Counted from the first letter of the stretch, positions 17,591 to 27,564 are shown. The stretch: DNA of 64,000 bases from Sphingomonas koreensis (GCF_002797435.1 NZ_PGEN01000001.1:2044501-2108500), one strand, 5' to 3'. Translations and numbers: made by a program. Notes: a model not told the origin generated them from the sequence alone.

Positions 17591-18931
17591 ATGGCAAGGA
17601 AATATTTCGGCACCGACGGGATTCGCGGCAAGACCAATGTCACGCCCATGACTGCGGCGATGGCGATGCAGGTCGGCATGGCCGCCGGCGCGCATTTCCG
17701 CCGCGGCGATCACAAGCATCGCGTGGTGATCGGCAAGGATACGCGCCTCTCGGGCTATATGATCGAGAACGCGCTGGTCGCGGGCTTCACCAGCGTGGGC
17801 ATGGACGTGGTGCTGGTCGGCCCGATGCCGACCCCTGCGGTCGCGATGCTCACCCATTCGATGCGCGCCGATATGGGCGTGATGATCTCGGCCAGCCACA
17901 ATCCCTATGCCGATAACGGCATCAAGCTGTTCGGTCCCGACGGCTACAAGCTGTCCGACGCCGACGAGCTGGCGATCGAGGCGCTGATCGACGGCGAGAT
18001 CCCGCTGGCTCCCGCGGCCGATATCGGCCGCGCCAAGCGGATCGAGGATGCGAAGGGCCGCTATATCCACTTCGCCAAATCGACCTTCCCCGAGGATCTT
18101 CGCCTCGACGGATTGAAGGTGGTGGTCGATTGCGCCAACGGCGCGGCCTATCAGGTCGCCCCCTCCGCGCTGTGGGAGCTGGGCGCCGAAGTCGTCGCGA
18201 TCGGCGTCACGCCCGATGGCAAGAACATCAACGATCAGGTCGGCTCGACCGCACCGCTGACCTTGTGCGAGACCGTGGTCGCCTCGGGCGCGCATATCGG
18301 CATCGCGCTCGACGGGGACGCCGACCGGCTGATCGTGGTCGACGAGCAGGGCGAGGTGGTCGATGGCGACCAGCTGATGGCGACGATCGCCTCGGGCTGG
18401 GCGCGCCAGGGCCGGCTCAGCGGCGGCGGCCTCGTTGCCACCGTCATGTCCAATCTCGGGCTCGAACGCCACCTCGCCGCGCAGGGCCTGGGCCTTGTCC
18501 GCACCAAAGTCGGCGACCGCTATGTGCTCGAGAAGATGCGCGCCTCGGGCTATAATGTTGGCGGCGAGCAATCGGGCCACATCATCCTGTCGGACTATGC
18601 CACCACCGGCGACGGCCTCGTCGCCGCGCTTCAGGTGCTCGCCGAGCTGGTCCGAGCCGGCGCCCCCGCCAGCGAGGTGCTGCACCGGTTCGACCCGCTC
18701 CCGCAATTGCTCAAGAATGTCCGCTTCTCGGGCGGCAAACCGCTCGAGAACGAGACGGTGAAGTCAGTGATCGCCGCTGCCGAAACCGAGCTCGACGGCA
18801 CCGGCCGCGTGCTCATCCGCGCCTCGGGCACCGAACCGGTGATCCGCGTGATGGCCGAGGGCGAGGATCTCAAGCAGGTCGAGGCGGTGGTCGACCGCAT
18901 CTGCGACGCCGTGCGCGCGGCGGCGGCGTGA
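17591..18931 (+). CDS. glmM: Phosphoglucosamine mutase
   Basis: A 446-residue enzyme converting glucosamine-6-phosphate to glucosamine-1-phosphate for UDP-GlcNAc, peptidoglycan and LPS. Start ATG 17591 yields the family N-terminus [13 protein letters not shown]. The phosphoserine is S102 in M-I-S-A-S-H-N-P; the metal loop D-G-D-A-D-R lies near residue 240; the sugar-binding G-G-E-Q-S-G-H and the C-terminal phosphate loop [11 protein letters not shown] are intact. Length equals the E. coli protein. A GTGA overlap couples it to the following DUF4253 gene. It is not beside folP here, which is 9 kb downstream. Confidence 0.97.
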   Translation: MARKYFGTDGIRGKTNVTPMTAAMAMQVGMAAGAHFRRGDHKHRVVIGKDTRLSGYMIENALVAGFTSVGMDVVLVGPMPTPAVAMLTHSMRADMGVMISASHNPYADNGIKLFGPDGYKLSDADELAIEALIDGEIPLAPAADIGRAKRIEDAKGRYIHFAKSTFPEDLRLDGLKVVVDCANGAAYQVAPSALWELGAEVVAIGVTPDGKNINDQVGSTAPLTLCETVVASGAHIGIALDGDADRLIVVDEQGEVVDGDQLMATIASGWARQGRLSGGGLVATVMSNLGLERHLAAQGLGLVRTKVGDRYVLEKMRASGYNVGGEQSGHIILSDYATTGDGLVAALQVLAELVRAGAPASEVLHRFDPLPQLLKNVRFSGGKPLENETVKSVIAAAETELDGTGRVLIRASGTEPVIRVMAEGEDLKQVEAVVDRICDAVRAAAA

Positions 18932-19782
18932 TACTCTCCCGACGGGAGTTCGGGGTTGCGGCGGCGGTATCGCTGATCGCGCCGCATTCCTTGAGAGCAG
19001 GTCAGGCATCCTCGGACCTCTCGGCACTGACGCCCGAACAACGCGAACAGTTCAAGGCGAGCCACGCTCGGATGATGGCAGCATTCCCCTATGAACAGGT
19101 GCGCGTAGCCGGGTCCGGTGCCCTTGCCGAATGGGAACAGCGTTCCGCCCTGCCCGGCAAGATTCCGGTGGTGATCGGAGACGCGGAACAGCTGGAACGC
19201 CTCGCCGATCAGTTCTCGATCGACGATGAAACCATCTACGGTTCCGGAAATCGTCGCCCTCCTTCCGTGTCGGACATCCTTGCCGCGGCATCGAAGCTGA
19301 AATTTCCGCGCGACCTTGGGAAATGGCCGGGTGCCTATACCGATGCGGATCTCATGGCGGCGCTCGGAGAACGGCCTGACGCCATACCCAAGGCGGATCG
19401 TCCCGGCCTGACGGTCGCCACTGACCTGGCAACGGGTAAGCCGCTATCCGAAGTCTATCTGCTGATGCTTCCCGCCCGCGCGTCCTGGGAAGCTCCCGCC
19501 TATCTGCGCTGGGGCAACTGGAACGCCTGCCCTCCCGCCGAATATCATGTCGCCGCCCTGAAACGCTGGCATGAGCGCTTCGGGGCAGAGTTGATCGGCA
19601 TCGATGCCGACACGATGAATGTCAGGGTAAAGCGACGGCCCGCATCCCGCGAGGAAGCGCTGGCTCTGGCCGATGAACAGTATCGTTACTGCCCCGACAT
19701 TATCGATCAGGGCGTGGGCAGCCGGTCCGCCCTGGCCGCCTCGCTGATGGCCAGCGATTGGTGGTTCTTCTGGTGGGATTAG
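18928..19782 (+). CDS. DUF4253 protein with a probable Tat signal
   Basis: A 284-residue protein starting at a GTG that overlaps the glmM stop. The N-terminus [13 protein letters not shown] resembles a twin-arginine signal, so export in folded form is possible. The C-terminal 110 residues match DUF4253: [44 protein letters not shown] and the final W-W-F-F-W-W-D. DUF4253 has no established function; it occurs mostly in small cytoplasmic proteins, so a Tat-leader fusion is unusual. Weak codon bias compared with glmM is noted. Confidence 0.8.
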   Translation: MILSRREFGVAAAVSLIAPHSLRAGQASSDLSALTPEQREQFKASHARMMAAFPYEQVRVAGSGALAEWEQRSALPGKIPVVIGDAEQLERLADQFSIDDETIYGSGNRRPPSVSDILAAASKLKFPRDLGKWPGAYTDADLMAALGERPDAIPKADRPGLTVATDLATGKPLSEVYLLMLPARASWEAPAYLRWGNWNACPPAEYHVAALKRWHERFGAELIGIDADTMNVRVKRRPASREEALALADEQYRYCPDIIDQGVGSRSALAASLMASDWWFFWWD

Positions 19783-19786
19783 ACTG

Positions 19787-20011
19787 ATGCTTGAGATGCG
19801 CCCCGATTGCGAACGCTGCGGCACCGATCTGCCCGCCGATCAGGGCGGCGCGTTCATCTGCTCGTTCGAGTGCACCTTCTGCGCCGATTGCGCCGACGGA
19901 CTCGACGAGGTCTGCCCCAATTGCGGCGGCGAGCTGCTCGACCGCCCCGCCCGCATCGGCGACGCGCTCAAGCGCAATCCGGCAAGCACCAAGCGGATGT
20001 TCAAGGGCTAG
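19787..20011 (+). CDS. DUF1272 zinc-ribbon-like protein
   Basis: A 74-residue protein with nine cysteines: C-E-R-C (residues 8-11), C-S-F-E-C-T-F-C-A-D-C in the centre and C-P-N-C. This matches DUF1272, a small probable zinc-binding domain of unknown role, including the ending L-K-R-N-P-A-S-T-K-R-M-F. It begins 4 bp after the DUF4253 stop and is followed 4 bp later by a membrane protein gene, so the three probably share a transcript. Confidence 0.88.
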   Translation: MLEMRPDCERCGTDLPADQGGAFICSFECTFCADCADGLDEVCPNCGGELLDRPARIGDALKRNPASTKRMFKG

Positions 20012-20015
20012 ACGG

Positions 20016-20369
20016 GTGGAAGCCGGCAATCCCCGCCGCTGGTTCGTCGCCGTCGCGCTGCTTCACGGCATCGCCGCCTTTTTCCTCTACGGGGCACCGC
20101 TACGGGAGATGGCCGCCGCCGGCCTGATCGCGACCGCCGACGATTATTCCACTCGGGCCGTCGCCTATTGGTTCCTCGCCTTCGCCCCGGCGCTCGCCGT
20201 CATGGGATTGCTGATCGATGCGATGGAGGCTCGTCATCTGCCCGTTCCGCGCAGCGCCGCATTCCTGCTGCTGCTCACGCTGATCGTCATGGTGGCGGTG
20301 ATGCCCGCCACCGGCGCCTGGCTGCTCTTCCCGCCGGCGATCGCCCTGCTGCTGCGCGCGCGCCGCTGA
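20016..20369 (+). CDS. Small membrane protein (DUF6463-like)
   Basis: 117 residues from a GTG at 20016. Four hydrophobic segments are evident: W-F-V-A-V-A-L-L-H-G-I-A-A-F-F-L-Y, A-Y-W-F-L-A-F-A-P-A-L-A-V-M-G-L-L-I, A-F-L-L-L-L-T-L-I-V-M-V-A-V and a last alanine/leucine-rich helix ending in A-R-R. The L-H-G start and Y-W-F-L-A-F signature suggest the DUF6463 family, from memory only. It lies 4 bp after the DUF1272 gene and converges on the Lrp regulator. Function unknown. Confidence 0.65.
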   Translation: MEAGNPRRWFVAVALLHGIAAFFLYGAPLREMAAAGLIATADDYSTRAVAYWFLAFAPALAVMGLLIDAMEARHLPVPRSAAFLLLLTLIVMVAVMPATGAWLLFPPAIALLLRARR

Positions 20370-20376
20370 ACGCGGC

Positions 20377-20868
20377 TCACCCGGCCACCGGAATCGGGCT
20401 CAGCTCCTTGAGCTCGCGGATCACCACAAGGGTTTGGAACGCGCGCACTCGCGGGTTGGCGGAGAACAGCCGGACCACCGTATCGTCATAGCTTTCCATG
20501 TCGCGCGCGATCATCCGCACCGCGATGTCGAAATCGCCGGTGACGTTCCACGCCTCGATCACCTCGGGCTCGGTGCGCAGGATCGCCATCATCTCCTGTG
20601 TCGTCCGCGCGTCCTCGCGCTCGAGCGTCACCATCACCAGCATCGACAGCGGCCAGCCCAATGTCCTCGGCCGCACGATCGCGACCTCGCGCGCGATCGC
20701 CCCGCTCGCACGCAGCCGCCGCATCCGGCGATAGCAGGCCGGCACCGACAGCCCGACCGCCTCGGCCACCGCCGCCATCGGCCGCTGCGTGTCCTGCTGC
20801 ATCAGCTCGAGCAGCTTGAGGTCGAATGCGTCCAGCGCGTCATTTCGCATCGCCAACGTCCAGTTCAT
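20377..20868 (-). CDS. Lrp/AsnC family transcriptional regulator
   Basis: A 163-residue protein (157 if it starts at the ATG at 20850). The N-terminal helix-turn-helix is [14 protein letters not shown] with [19 protein letters not shown]; the C-terminal RAM effector domain includes [18 protein letters not shown]. Lrp-type regulators respond to amino acids. It is divergent from a DMT exporter, its probable target. A 7-bp-arm palindrome lies immediately upstream of the ATG at 20868, leaving no room for a ribosome site there, which favours the inner start at 20850. Confidence 0.9.
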   Translation of the reverse strand: MNWTLAMRNDALDAFDLKLLELMQQDTQRPMAAVAEAVGLSVPACYRRMRRLRASGAIAREVAIVRPRTLGWPLSMLVMVTLEREDARTTQEMMAILRTEPEVIEAWNVTGDFDIAVRMIARDMESYDDTVVRLFSANPRVRAFQTLVVIRELKELSPIPVAG

Positions 20869-20884
20869 CGATAAAAATTATCGA
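20868..20884. promoter_or_regulatory. Palindrome in the lrp-exporter divergent promoter (candidate operator)
   Basis: The sequence tcgataa-aaa-ttatcga is a perfect 7-bp inverted repeat with a 3-bp spacer, in an AT-rich island between divergent genes. It resembles the short imperfect palindromes bound by Lrp-family dimers. Position suggests autoregulation and control of the exporter; this is inference. Confidence 0.55.
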
Positions 20885-20960
20885 CATAACGTCAAAATCG
20901 AGCGCCTTTGTCAAAGACCCCCGGATAGAAGGCGGTGACAACGCTTACCGAGTACCTCCC

Positions 20961-21854
20961 ATGACCGTTCTTGCTTCCCGGCCGGCGCCCGCGCGCGTCG
21001 ATGTCCTCGCCCTGCTGACGCTGCTCGCCGCGATGGTCTCGGTCGCGGCAGGCGCGTCCTTCGCCAAGACCTTGTTCCCCTCGGTCGGGCCGGAGGGGGC
21101 GACGACGCTGCGTCTCATCATCGGCGCGCTCATCCTCTCGGCGATCTTCCGCCCCTGGCGGCTCGACTGGCGCGGCGGCTGGCGCTCGCTCGCCGGATAC
21201 GGCCTCGTCCTCGGGCTGATGAACCTGACCTTCTACAAGTCGCTCACCTTCATCCCGCTCGGCATCGCCATCGCGATCGAATTCATCGGGCCGCTGTCCG
21301 TCGCGGTGCTGACCTCGCGGCGCAAGTCCGACCTCGTCTGGATCGGCTTCGCCGTGGCGGGCCTGCTCCTCCTGCTCCCGCTCTGGGGCGGCACGGCTCA
21401 GCTCGACTGGCGCGGCATCGCCCTCGCGCTGATCGCCGGCGCCTGCTGGGCGGGCTATATCCTGCTCGGCAAGCGCGCGGGCGAGGAGCATGGCGCGGGC
21501 GCCGTGGCCGGCGGCATGATCGTCGCCGCATTCGTCGCCGCCCCCGTCGGCATCGCCCATGCCGGTACCGCGCTGCTCCGGCCGGAGATCCTGATGCTCG
21601 GCGTCGCGGTCGGCATCGCGTCGAGCGCGATCCCCTTCGCGCTCGAGATGGTCGCGCTCCGCCGCCTCCCCTCGAACACCTTCAGCACGATGATCAGCGC
21701 CGAGCCCGCGATCGGCGCGATGGTCGGCGTCCTGCTGCTCGGCGAGCATCTCTCGCCGCTCCAGTGGTTCGCGATCCTGCTGGTCGTCTTCGCCTCGGTC
21801 GGGGCGGCGCTCGGCAGCAAGACGCCGGCGGTGCAGGAACCCGCGCCGCTATGA
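20961..21854 (+). CDS. DMT-superfamily (EamA/RhtA-like) exporter
   Basis: A 297-residue membrane protein with ten hydrophobic segments forming two EamA repeats. It resembles RhtA-type amino acid exporters: S-F-A-K-T-L-F-P near the first helix, [25 protein letters not shown], and in the second half [17 protein letters not shown] with [13 protein letters not shown]. The ATG at 20961 was chosen because it sits after acctccc and starts the first helix properly; the frame extends upstream across the operator region. The divergent Lrp gene supports an amino-acid efflux role. Confidence 0.88.
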   Translation: MTVLASRPAPARVDVLALLTLLAAMVSVAAGASFAKTLFPSVGPEGATTLRLIIGALILSAIFRPWRLDWRGGWRSLAGYGLVLGLMNLTFYKSLTFIPLGIAIAIEFIGPLSVAVLTSRRKSDLVWIGFAVAGLLLLLPLWGGTAQLDWRGIALALIAGACWAGYILLGKRAGEEHGAGAVAGGMIVAAFVAAPVGIAHAGTALLRPEILMLGVAVGIASSAIPFALEMVALRRLPSNTFSTMISAEPAIGAMVGVLLLGEHLSPLQWFAILLVVFASVGAALGSKTPAVQEPAPL

Positions 21855-21925
21855 TGGCACCGCACGCCGATCGGGTGTAGCAGCGCAGTCCTATCCTGCG
21901 CGGAACCGCCCAGAGAGGACCAGCC

Positions 21926-22549
21926 ATGTACCGTCCCCCCGCCTTTCGCGAGGATCGTCCCGAGCTTCTCCACGCCGCGATCCGCGCGCACCCGCTGGCG
22001 ACGCTGGTCACCCACGGACCGTCCGGGCTCGCCGCCAACCTCGTGCCGTTCACGCTCGTGCCCGGCGAGGACGGCCCGGACCTGCTCCGCGCCCATCTCG
22101 CCAAGGCGAACCCGCAGCTTGCCGACCTGCGCGCCGGCGGAGAGGCGCTGGTGATCTTCCAGGGCCCGCAGGCCTATGTCTCGCCGTCCTGGTATCCGTC
22201 GAAACAGGAACATGGAAAGGTCGTGCCGACCTGGAACTACATCCTCGTCCAGGCGCATGGCCGGCCGCGGGTGACCGACGATTCGGACTGGCTCCGCGCC
22301 CAGATCGACGCGCTGACCACGCTTCAGGAGGCCGGCCGCGACGATCCCTGGGCCGTCGCCGACGCTCCCGACGACTATGTCGCCGCGCAGCTCAGGGGCA
22401 TCGCCGGCGTCGAGATCGCGGTCGAGCGGATCGAGGGGAAGTGGAAGACCAGCCAGAACCAGCCCGCCGCCAACCGCGACGGCGTCATCGCCGGGTTGCG
22501 CGATCTCGACCCCGGCTCGGCGATGGCCGCGGCGATGGCACGCCAGTAG
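21926..22549 (+). CDS. PaiB-like FMN-binding negative transcriptional regulator
   Basis: A 207-residue protein of the PaiB family, with a flavin-reductase-like split-barrel fold. Signatures: M-Y-R-P-P-A-F at the start, A-N-L-V-P-F, H-L-A-K-A-N-P-Q, F-Q-G-P-Q-A-Y-V-S-P-S-W-Y-P-S-K, V-V-P-T-W-N-Y and K-T-S-Q-N-Q-P-A-A-N-R. In Bacillus PaiB represses sporulation and protease genes, but in proteobacteria the role is uncharacterised and an FMN-linked redox role is equally possible. The 313 bp after its stop hold the first GTCGC array. Confidence 0.9.
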   Translation: MYRPPAFREDRPELLHAAIRAHPLATLVTHGPSGLAANLVPFTLVPGEDGPDLLRAHLAKANPQLADLRAGGEALVIFQGPQAYVSPSWYPSKQEHGKVVPTWNYILVQAHGRPRVTDDSDWLRAQIDALTTLQEAGRDDPWAVADAPDDYVAAQLRGIAGVEIAVERIEGKWKTSQNQPAANRDGVIAGLRDLDPGSAMAAAMARQ

Positions 22550-22649
22550 CAGGCTCGCCACGCCGCCTGCACATGTGGAACTTTCCTACCGCCCGCCGCC
22601 TGTGCCATGGCCGGTGGATGCACATGTCCACCCTTTCTCCGGCCACCTC

Positions 22650-22809
22650 GTCGTCTTCGTGTCGCGCACCGGTCGCGAACCCGTCGCTTGCCTGTCGCGC
22701 GGATGTCGTGCCGTCGTCGCGTCGCGGTCGCGTCACTGTCGCGCCCGGGTCGCGCAGGTGTCGCGTAGGTGTCGCGTCACGGTCGCGAACCCGTCGCGTC
22801 GCGGTCGCT
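22650..22809 (+). repeat. 11-bp-phased GTCGC array 1
   Basis: Fifteen successive 11-bp units, each beginning GTCG and thirteen of them GTCGC, start at 22650 and then every 11 bp exactly to 22804. Example units: gtcgcgaaccc (22672 and again 22782), gtcgcgtaggt (22760), gtcgcgcaggt (22749). Extra half-step copies fall at 22721, 22732, 22776 and 22798. It occupies most of the 313-bp gap between paiB and thiD. It is not a CRISPR (no constant spacers or 30-bp repeats) and is not in coding use. Array 2 at 38929 is the same kind, in opposite orientation. Confidence 0.9.
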
Positions 22810-22862
22810 TCGGCCGGAGAACCACGCATATCCATGAACTTTGCCACCCATGGCGGTGCACG

Positions 22863-23642
22863 ATGATTCCCCGCATCCTCATCATCGCCGGTTCGGACTC
22901 GGGCGGCGGCGCGGGCATTCAGGCGGACATCAAGACCGTGACCATGCTCGGCGGGCACGCGATGACCGCGATCGCCGCGATCACCGCGCAGAACACGCTG
23001 GGCGTCACCGCCGTCCACCCGGTCCCGGTCGACATGGTCCTCGCCCAGATCGATGCGGTGGTCAGCGACATCGGCGTCGACGCGGTGAAGATCGGCATGA
23101 TCGGCTCGGCCGACATCGCCAACGCGGTCGCCCACCGGCTCGAAGCCTTGCCCGGCGTCCCGGTCGTGTTCGATCCGGTGATGATCGCGACCAGCGGCTC
23201 GATCCTCGCCGATGCCGATACGATCGCCGCGTTCGAGCGGCTGATGCGGCTCGCGGCGGTCGTCACGCCCAATCTGCCCGAGCTCGAAGCGCTGGGCGGC
23301 CGCGATGCCGTACTCGGCCATGGCTGTCACCTCGCCGAGAAGGGCGGCCATGCCGAGGGCGAGTGCGTCCACGACCAGCTCTTCGCCCCTGGCGGCGCGC
23401 GGGTGGCCGAGACGGTCGAGCCGCGCTTCGACACCCTCCACACCCACGGCACCGGTTGCAGCTTCGCCAGTGCGCTCGCCACCGGGCTTGGCGCCGGACT
23501 GCCCGTCGCCCAGGCCTTCACCCGCGCCGTCCGCTATGTCCGCGCCGCGATCCGCCACGCCCCCGGCCTCGGTGCCGGCCACGGCCCGATCGGCCATGCG
23601 CTCGGCAGCGTCCCGTTCGACCGGCTCGACCCCGATGCCTGA
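22863..23642 (+). CDS. thiD: Hydroxymethylpyrimidine/phosphomethylpyrimidine kinase
   Basis: A 259-residue ribokinase-fold enzyme that phosphorylates HMP and HMP-P in thiamine synthesis. Motifs: [17 protein letters not shown] at 7-24, [33 protein letters not shown] and the anion hole/catalytic [11 protein letters not shown]. The ATG at 22863 was chosen although the frame stays open through the upstream GTCGC array, which is open in every frame because of its composition. Overlaps rnhB by 8 bases. I see no TPP riboswitch upstream. Confidence 0.95.
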   Translation: MIPRILIIAGSDSGGGAGIQADIKTVTMLGGHAMTAIAAITAQNTLGVTAVHPVPVDMVLAQIDAVVSDIGVDAVKIGMIGSADIANAVAHRLEALPGVPVVFDPVMIATSGSILADADTIAAFERLMRLAAVVTPNLPELEALGGRDAVLGHGCHLAEKGGHAEGECVHDQLFAPGGARVAETVEPRFDTLHTHGTGCSFASALATGLGAGLPVAQAFTRAVRYVRAAIRHAPGLGAGHGPIGHALGSVPFDRLDPDA

Positions 23643-24258
23643 CCTCCTCTACGAAACCCGCCACGGCATCCATGGCCCCGTCGCCGGGGTGGATGAGGCC
23701 GGGCGCGGCCCGCTCGCCGGCCCGGTGGTCGCCGCCGCGGTGATCCTCGATCCCGCCTGCGTGCCGCCGGGCATCGACGATTCGAAGGCGCTCACCGCGG
23801 CGAAGCGCGCCGCGCTGCACGACGCGATCCTCGGCTGCGCGCGCGTGGGGCTGGGCATCTGCACCGTCGAGGAGATCGACCGGCTCAACATCTTCTGGGC
23901 GACGATGCTGGCGATGACCCGCGCGGTCGCCGCGCTCGACGTCGCGCCGGGCTTCGTGCTGGTCGACGGCAATCGCTGCCCCGACTGGGACCATCGATCC
24001 GAAGCGGTGGTCGGCGGCGATGCCCTCTGCCTGTCGATCGCCGCCGCCTCGATCGTCGCCAAGCAGCATCGCGACGCGCTGATGATCGAGCTCGACGCGA
24101 TGCACCCCGGCTATGGCTGGGCCAGCAACAAGGGCTACGCCGCGAAAGTCCATCAGCAGGCGTTGCGCACCCTCGGCCCGACCCCGCATCACCGCCGCAG
24201 CTTCGCCCCGGTCGCACAGGCGGAACTCGATTTCGGCCCGGCAGTGCGCGCTCTTTGA
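23635..24258 (+). CDS. rnhB: Ribonuclease HII
   Basis: A 207-residue enzyme that cuts the RNA strand of RNA-DNA hybrids and single ribonucleotides in DNA. The N-terminal [14 protein letters not shown] catalytic motif (19-32) contains the D-E-x-G-R-G signature; further acidic residues are in the K-x-D-S-K region (I-D-D-S-K-A-L) and V-D-G-N. The tail H-R-R-S-F-A-P-V is typical. It overlaps thiD by 8 bases (ATG within the last codons), indicating one transcript. A hairpin terminator follows. Confidence 0.96.
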   Translation: MPDLLYETRHGIHGPVAGVDEAGRGPLAGPVVAAAVILDPACVPPGIDDSKALTAAKRAALHDAILGCARVGLGICTVEEIDRLNIFWATMLAMTRAVAALDVAPGFVLVDGNRCPDWDHRSEAVVGGDALCLSIAAASIVAKQHRDALMIELDAMHPGYGWASNKGYAAKVHQQALRTLGPTPHHRRSFAPVAQAELDFGPAVRAL

Positions 24259-24269
24259 CATGACGGAAA

Positions 24270-24305
24270 AGGCCCGCCGCCATGCAAGGGCATGACGACG
24301 GGCCT
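24270..24305. terminator. Bidirectional hairpin between rnhB and aceA
   Basis: Outer stem aggcccg/cgggcct and inner stem catgc/gcatg form a long hairpin. It is followed by cctttcc on the plus strand and by tttt on the minus strand, so it could end both convergent transcripts; the minus strand (aceA) fit is better. Confidence 0.7.
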
Positions 24306-24359
24306 CCTTTCCTCCCCAGGAAACTTGTTCGTTCGCTTGCGTGCGCCTTGCGGCGCACT

Positions 24360-24440
24360 GCGGCACCGGCCCGCTCCCCCACCCGGCCACCCAGCGGTAG
24401 CATGATATGGGTGGCCGGGTGGGGAGCGGGCTGGTGCCGC
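24360..24440. repeat. Family A inverted repeat, copy 1
   Basis: An 81-bp hairpin: left arm gcggcaccggcccgctcccc continuing to accca, 14-nt loop gcggtagcatgata, right arm the near-perfect reverse complement ending ggtgccgc. The loop is the exact reverse complement of the loop in copy 4 at 55069, so this copy lies in the reverse orientation. It lies between rnhB and aceA 3' ends. Confidence 0.9.
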
Positions 24441-24467
24441 GATCCGGCGATAGCCGGATCCAGCAAC

Positions 24468-26063
24468 CTACGCCGCGAACTGGTTCATCGTGTTGTGGAC
24501 GCCGCCCGCCTTCAGCGCGGCCTCGCCCGCGAAATACTCCTTGTGGTCGTCGCCGATGTCGGACCCGCTCATATTCTGGTGCTTCACGCACGCGATGCCC
24601 TGGCGGATCTCCTCGCGCTGCACGCCCTTGACGTAGCCGAGCATCGCCTCGTCGCCGAAATAGGCCTTGGCGAGGTTGTCGGTGCTCAGCGCCGCGGTGT
24701 GATAGGTCGGCAGCGTGATCAGGTGATGGAAGATGCCGGCGCGCGCCGCGGCGTCCTTCTGGAAGGTGCGGATCTTCTCGTCCGCTTCCACCGCCAGATC
24801 GGTGCCGTCATAATCGACGCTCATCAGCTTCGCCCGGTCGTACGCCGACACGTCCTTGCCCGCCGCTTCCCACGCATCGAACACCTGCTGACGGAAGTTG
24901 AGCGTCCAGTTGAAGCTCGGCGAGTTGTTATAGACCAGCTTGGCGTTCGGGATCACCTCGCGGATGCGATCGACCATCGACGCGATCTGCTCGATATGCG
25001 GCTTCTCGGTCTCGATCCACAACAGGTCGGCGCCATGCTGCAGGCTGGTGATGCAGTCGAGCACGCAGCGGTCGGCCCCGGTCCCCTCGCGGAACTGGAA
25101 CAGGTTGCTGGGCAGCCGCTTGGGCCGCATCAGCTTGCCGTCGCGTTCGATCACGACGTCGCCACGCAGCGTCGCGGGATCGGTCACCTCCTCGCAATCG
25201 AGGAAGGCGTTGTACTGGTCGCCCAGATCGCCCTTCTCCTTCGAGTACGCGATCTGCTTGGTCAGCCCCGCGCCCAGCGAATCGGTGCGCGTGACGATGA
25301 TCCCGTCATCGACGCCCAGCTCGAGGAACGCGTAGCGGCAGGCGCGGACCTTGGCGAGGAAGTCCTCGTGCGGCACGGTGACCTTGCCGTCCTGGTGCCC
25401 GCACTGCTTCTCGTCGCTGACCTGGTTCTCGATCTGCAGCGCGCAGGCGCCGGCCTCGATCATCTTCTTGGCGAGCAGATAGGTGGCCTCGGCATTGCCG
25501 AAGCCCGCATCGATGTCGGCGATGATCGGCACGACATGCGTCTCGAAATTGTCGATCGCATTCTGGATGCGCGCCGCCTCGACCTCGTTGCCGCCCTCGC
25601 GCGCCTTGTCGAGGTCGCGGAACAGCCCGCCCAGCTCGCGCGCATCGGCCTGCTTCAAGAAGGTGTAGAGCTCCTCGATCAGCGCCGGGACGCTGGTCTT
25701 CTCGTGCATCGACTGGTCGGGCAGCGGCCCGAAATCGCTGCGCAGCGCCGCGACCATCCAACCCGACAGATAGAGATACCGCCCCTTGGTGGTGCCGAAA
25801 TGCTTCTTGATCGAGATCAGCTTCTGCTGCGCGATGAAGCCGTGCCAGCAGCCGAGCGACTGGGTGTAGGCGGACGGATCGGCATCATAGGCCGCCATGT
25901 CGCGGCGCATGATGCCCGCGGTGTATTTGGCGATGTCGAGGCCGGTCTTGAACCGGTTCTGCAACCGCATCCGCGCGACCGATTCAGCATCGATGCCGTT
26001 CCAGCGGCCATTCTCGGCGGCGATGGGCGCGTTGGCCCGGGCGATTTCGTCTTGATAGGTCAT
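24468..26063 (-). CDS. aceA: Isocitrate lyase
   Basis: A 531-residue glyoxylate-shunt enzyme that splits isocitrate to glyoxylate and succinate. Landmarks: K-K-H-F-G-T-T-K-G-R-Y-L-Y-L-S-G-W near 86-102, A-D-I-D-A-G-F-G-N, and the active-site cysteine at about C221. That site reads K-Q-C-G-H-Q-D-G-K instead of the canonical K-K-C-G-H. The length fits the long (about 530) bacterial subgroup. The ATG at 26063 has GAGGTG four bases upstream; the frame opens 12 residues earlier without such a site. Monocistronic, divergent from ccrM across a 343-bp region. Confidence 0.93.
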   Translation of the reverse strand: MTYQDEIARANAPIAAENGRWNGIDAESVARMRLQNRFKTGLDIAKYTAGIMRRDMAAYDADPSAYTQSLGCWHGFIAQQKLISIKKHFGTTKGRYLYLSGWMVAALRSDFGPLPDQSMHEKTSVPALIEELYTFLKQADARELGGLFRDLDKAREGGNEVEAARIQNAIDNFETHVVPIIADIDAGFGNAEATYLLAKKMIEAGACALQIENQVSDEKQCGHQDGKVTVPHEDFLAKVRACRYAFLELGVDDGIIVTRTDSLGAGLTKQIAYSKEKGDLGDQYNAFLDCEEVTDPATLRGDVVIERDGKLMRPKRLPSNLFQFREGTGADRCVLDCITSLQHGADLLWIETEKPHIEQIASMVDRIREVIPNAKLVYNNSPSFNWTLNFRQQVFDAWEAAGKDVSAYDRAKLMSVDYDGTDLAVEADEKIRTFQKDAAARAGIFHHLITLPTYHTAALSTDNLAKAYFGDEAMLGYVKGVQREEIRQGIACVKHQNMSGSDIGDDHKEYFAGEAALKAGGVHNTMNQFAA

Positions 26064-26221
26064 TGGACACCTCGTTCGATTTGAGGTGCGTCTATTCATC
26101 TTTACACATGAGATGCCTGAAAAACCGTGACATCACGAGGTGAAGGGGTCGCCTGATATCACCAAAGTGATGTAGCTTTGTAAATTCATGACAAAAAGCG
26201 CCACTCAGTTCGACGCAAATT

Positions 26222-26358
26222 GAGTCCTGTGCGCCACACCCCACCCCTAGGGCCTGTGGATAAGTTTCAGACTCAACATCTGGGCCAGTCTCGAAATGTT
26301 CCACCAAGTTAACGGAATCCCAAGAAATTCCGTTAACTAATGTTCGCTTGACGGAGTC
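26222..26358. promoter_or_regulatory. GANTC-rich control region upstream of ccrM
   Basis: Part of the 343-bp, AT-rich gap between aceA and ccrM. Four GANTC sites, the target of CcrM methylation, fall at 26222, 26270, 26315 and 26354. In Caulobacter, ccrM transcription is controlled through GANTC sites and CtrA in its own promoter, so methylation feedback is likely here. The segment 26064-26221 carries the aceA leader and otherwise nothing I can assign. Confidence 0.6.
26307..26338. promoter_or_regulatory. Perfect 12-bp inverted repeat upstream of ccrM
   Basis: agttaacggaat and attccgttaact are exact reverse complements separated by 8 bp. Both arms contain gttaac, which resembles a CtrA half-site (TTAAC). 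The left arm ends in a GANTC site (26315-26319). It is 68 bp before the ccrM ATG, within operator distance. No T-run follows, so a terminator is unlikely. Confidence 0.65.
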
Positions 26359-26403
26359 CGTGCTTTCATGGCGTTTCGCCCCCTCAACAGGGGTATGGAG
26401 TAG

Positions 26404-27555
<1,152 letters not shown>

Positions 27556-27564
27556 TCCTCAGCC

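Noticed and set aside
22650..22809. CRISPR array or tandem-repeat gene in the GTCGC array
   Set aside because: Units are 11 bp with no constant spacer structure. The period is not divisible by three, and all six frames stay open simply because the GTCGC core contains no stop in any frame; predicted peptides (SRxCRxxVA types) are artefacts.
22550..22862. TPP riboswitch upstream of thiD
   Set aside because: No thi-box sequence (CUGAGA and its partners) is present; the gap is taken by the GTCGC array.
26092..26307. 71-residue minus-strand open frame in the aceA-ccrM gap
   Set aside because: No ribosome site, overlaps the aceA leader and promoter elements, no recognisable family. Could be a leader peptide but nothing supports it.
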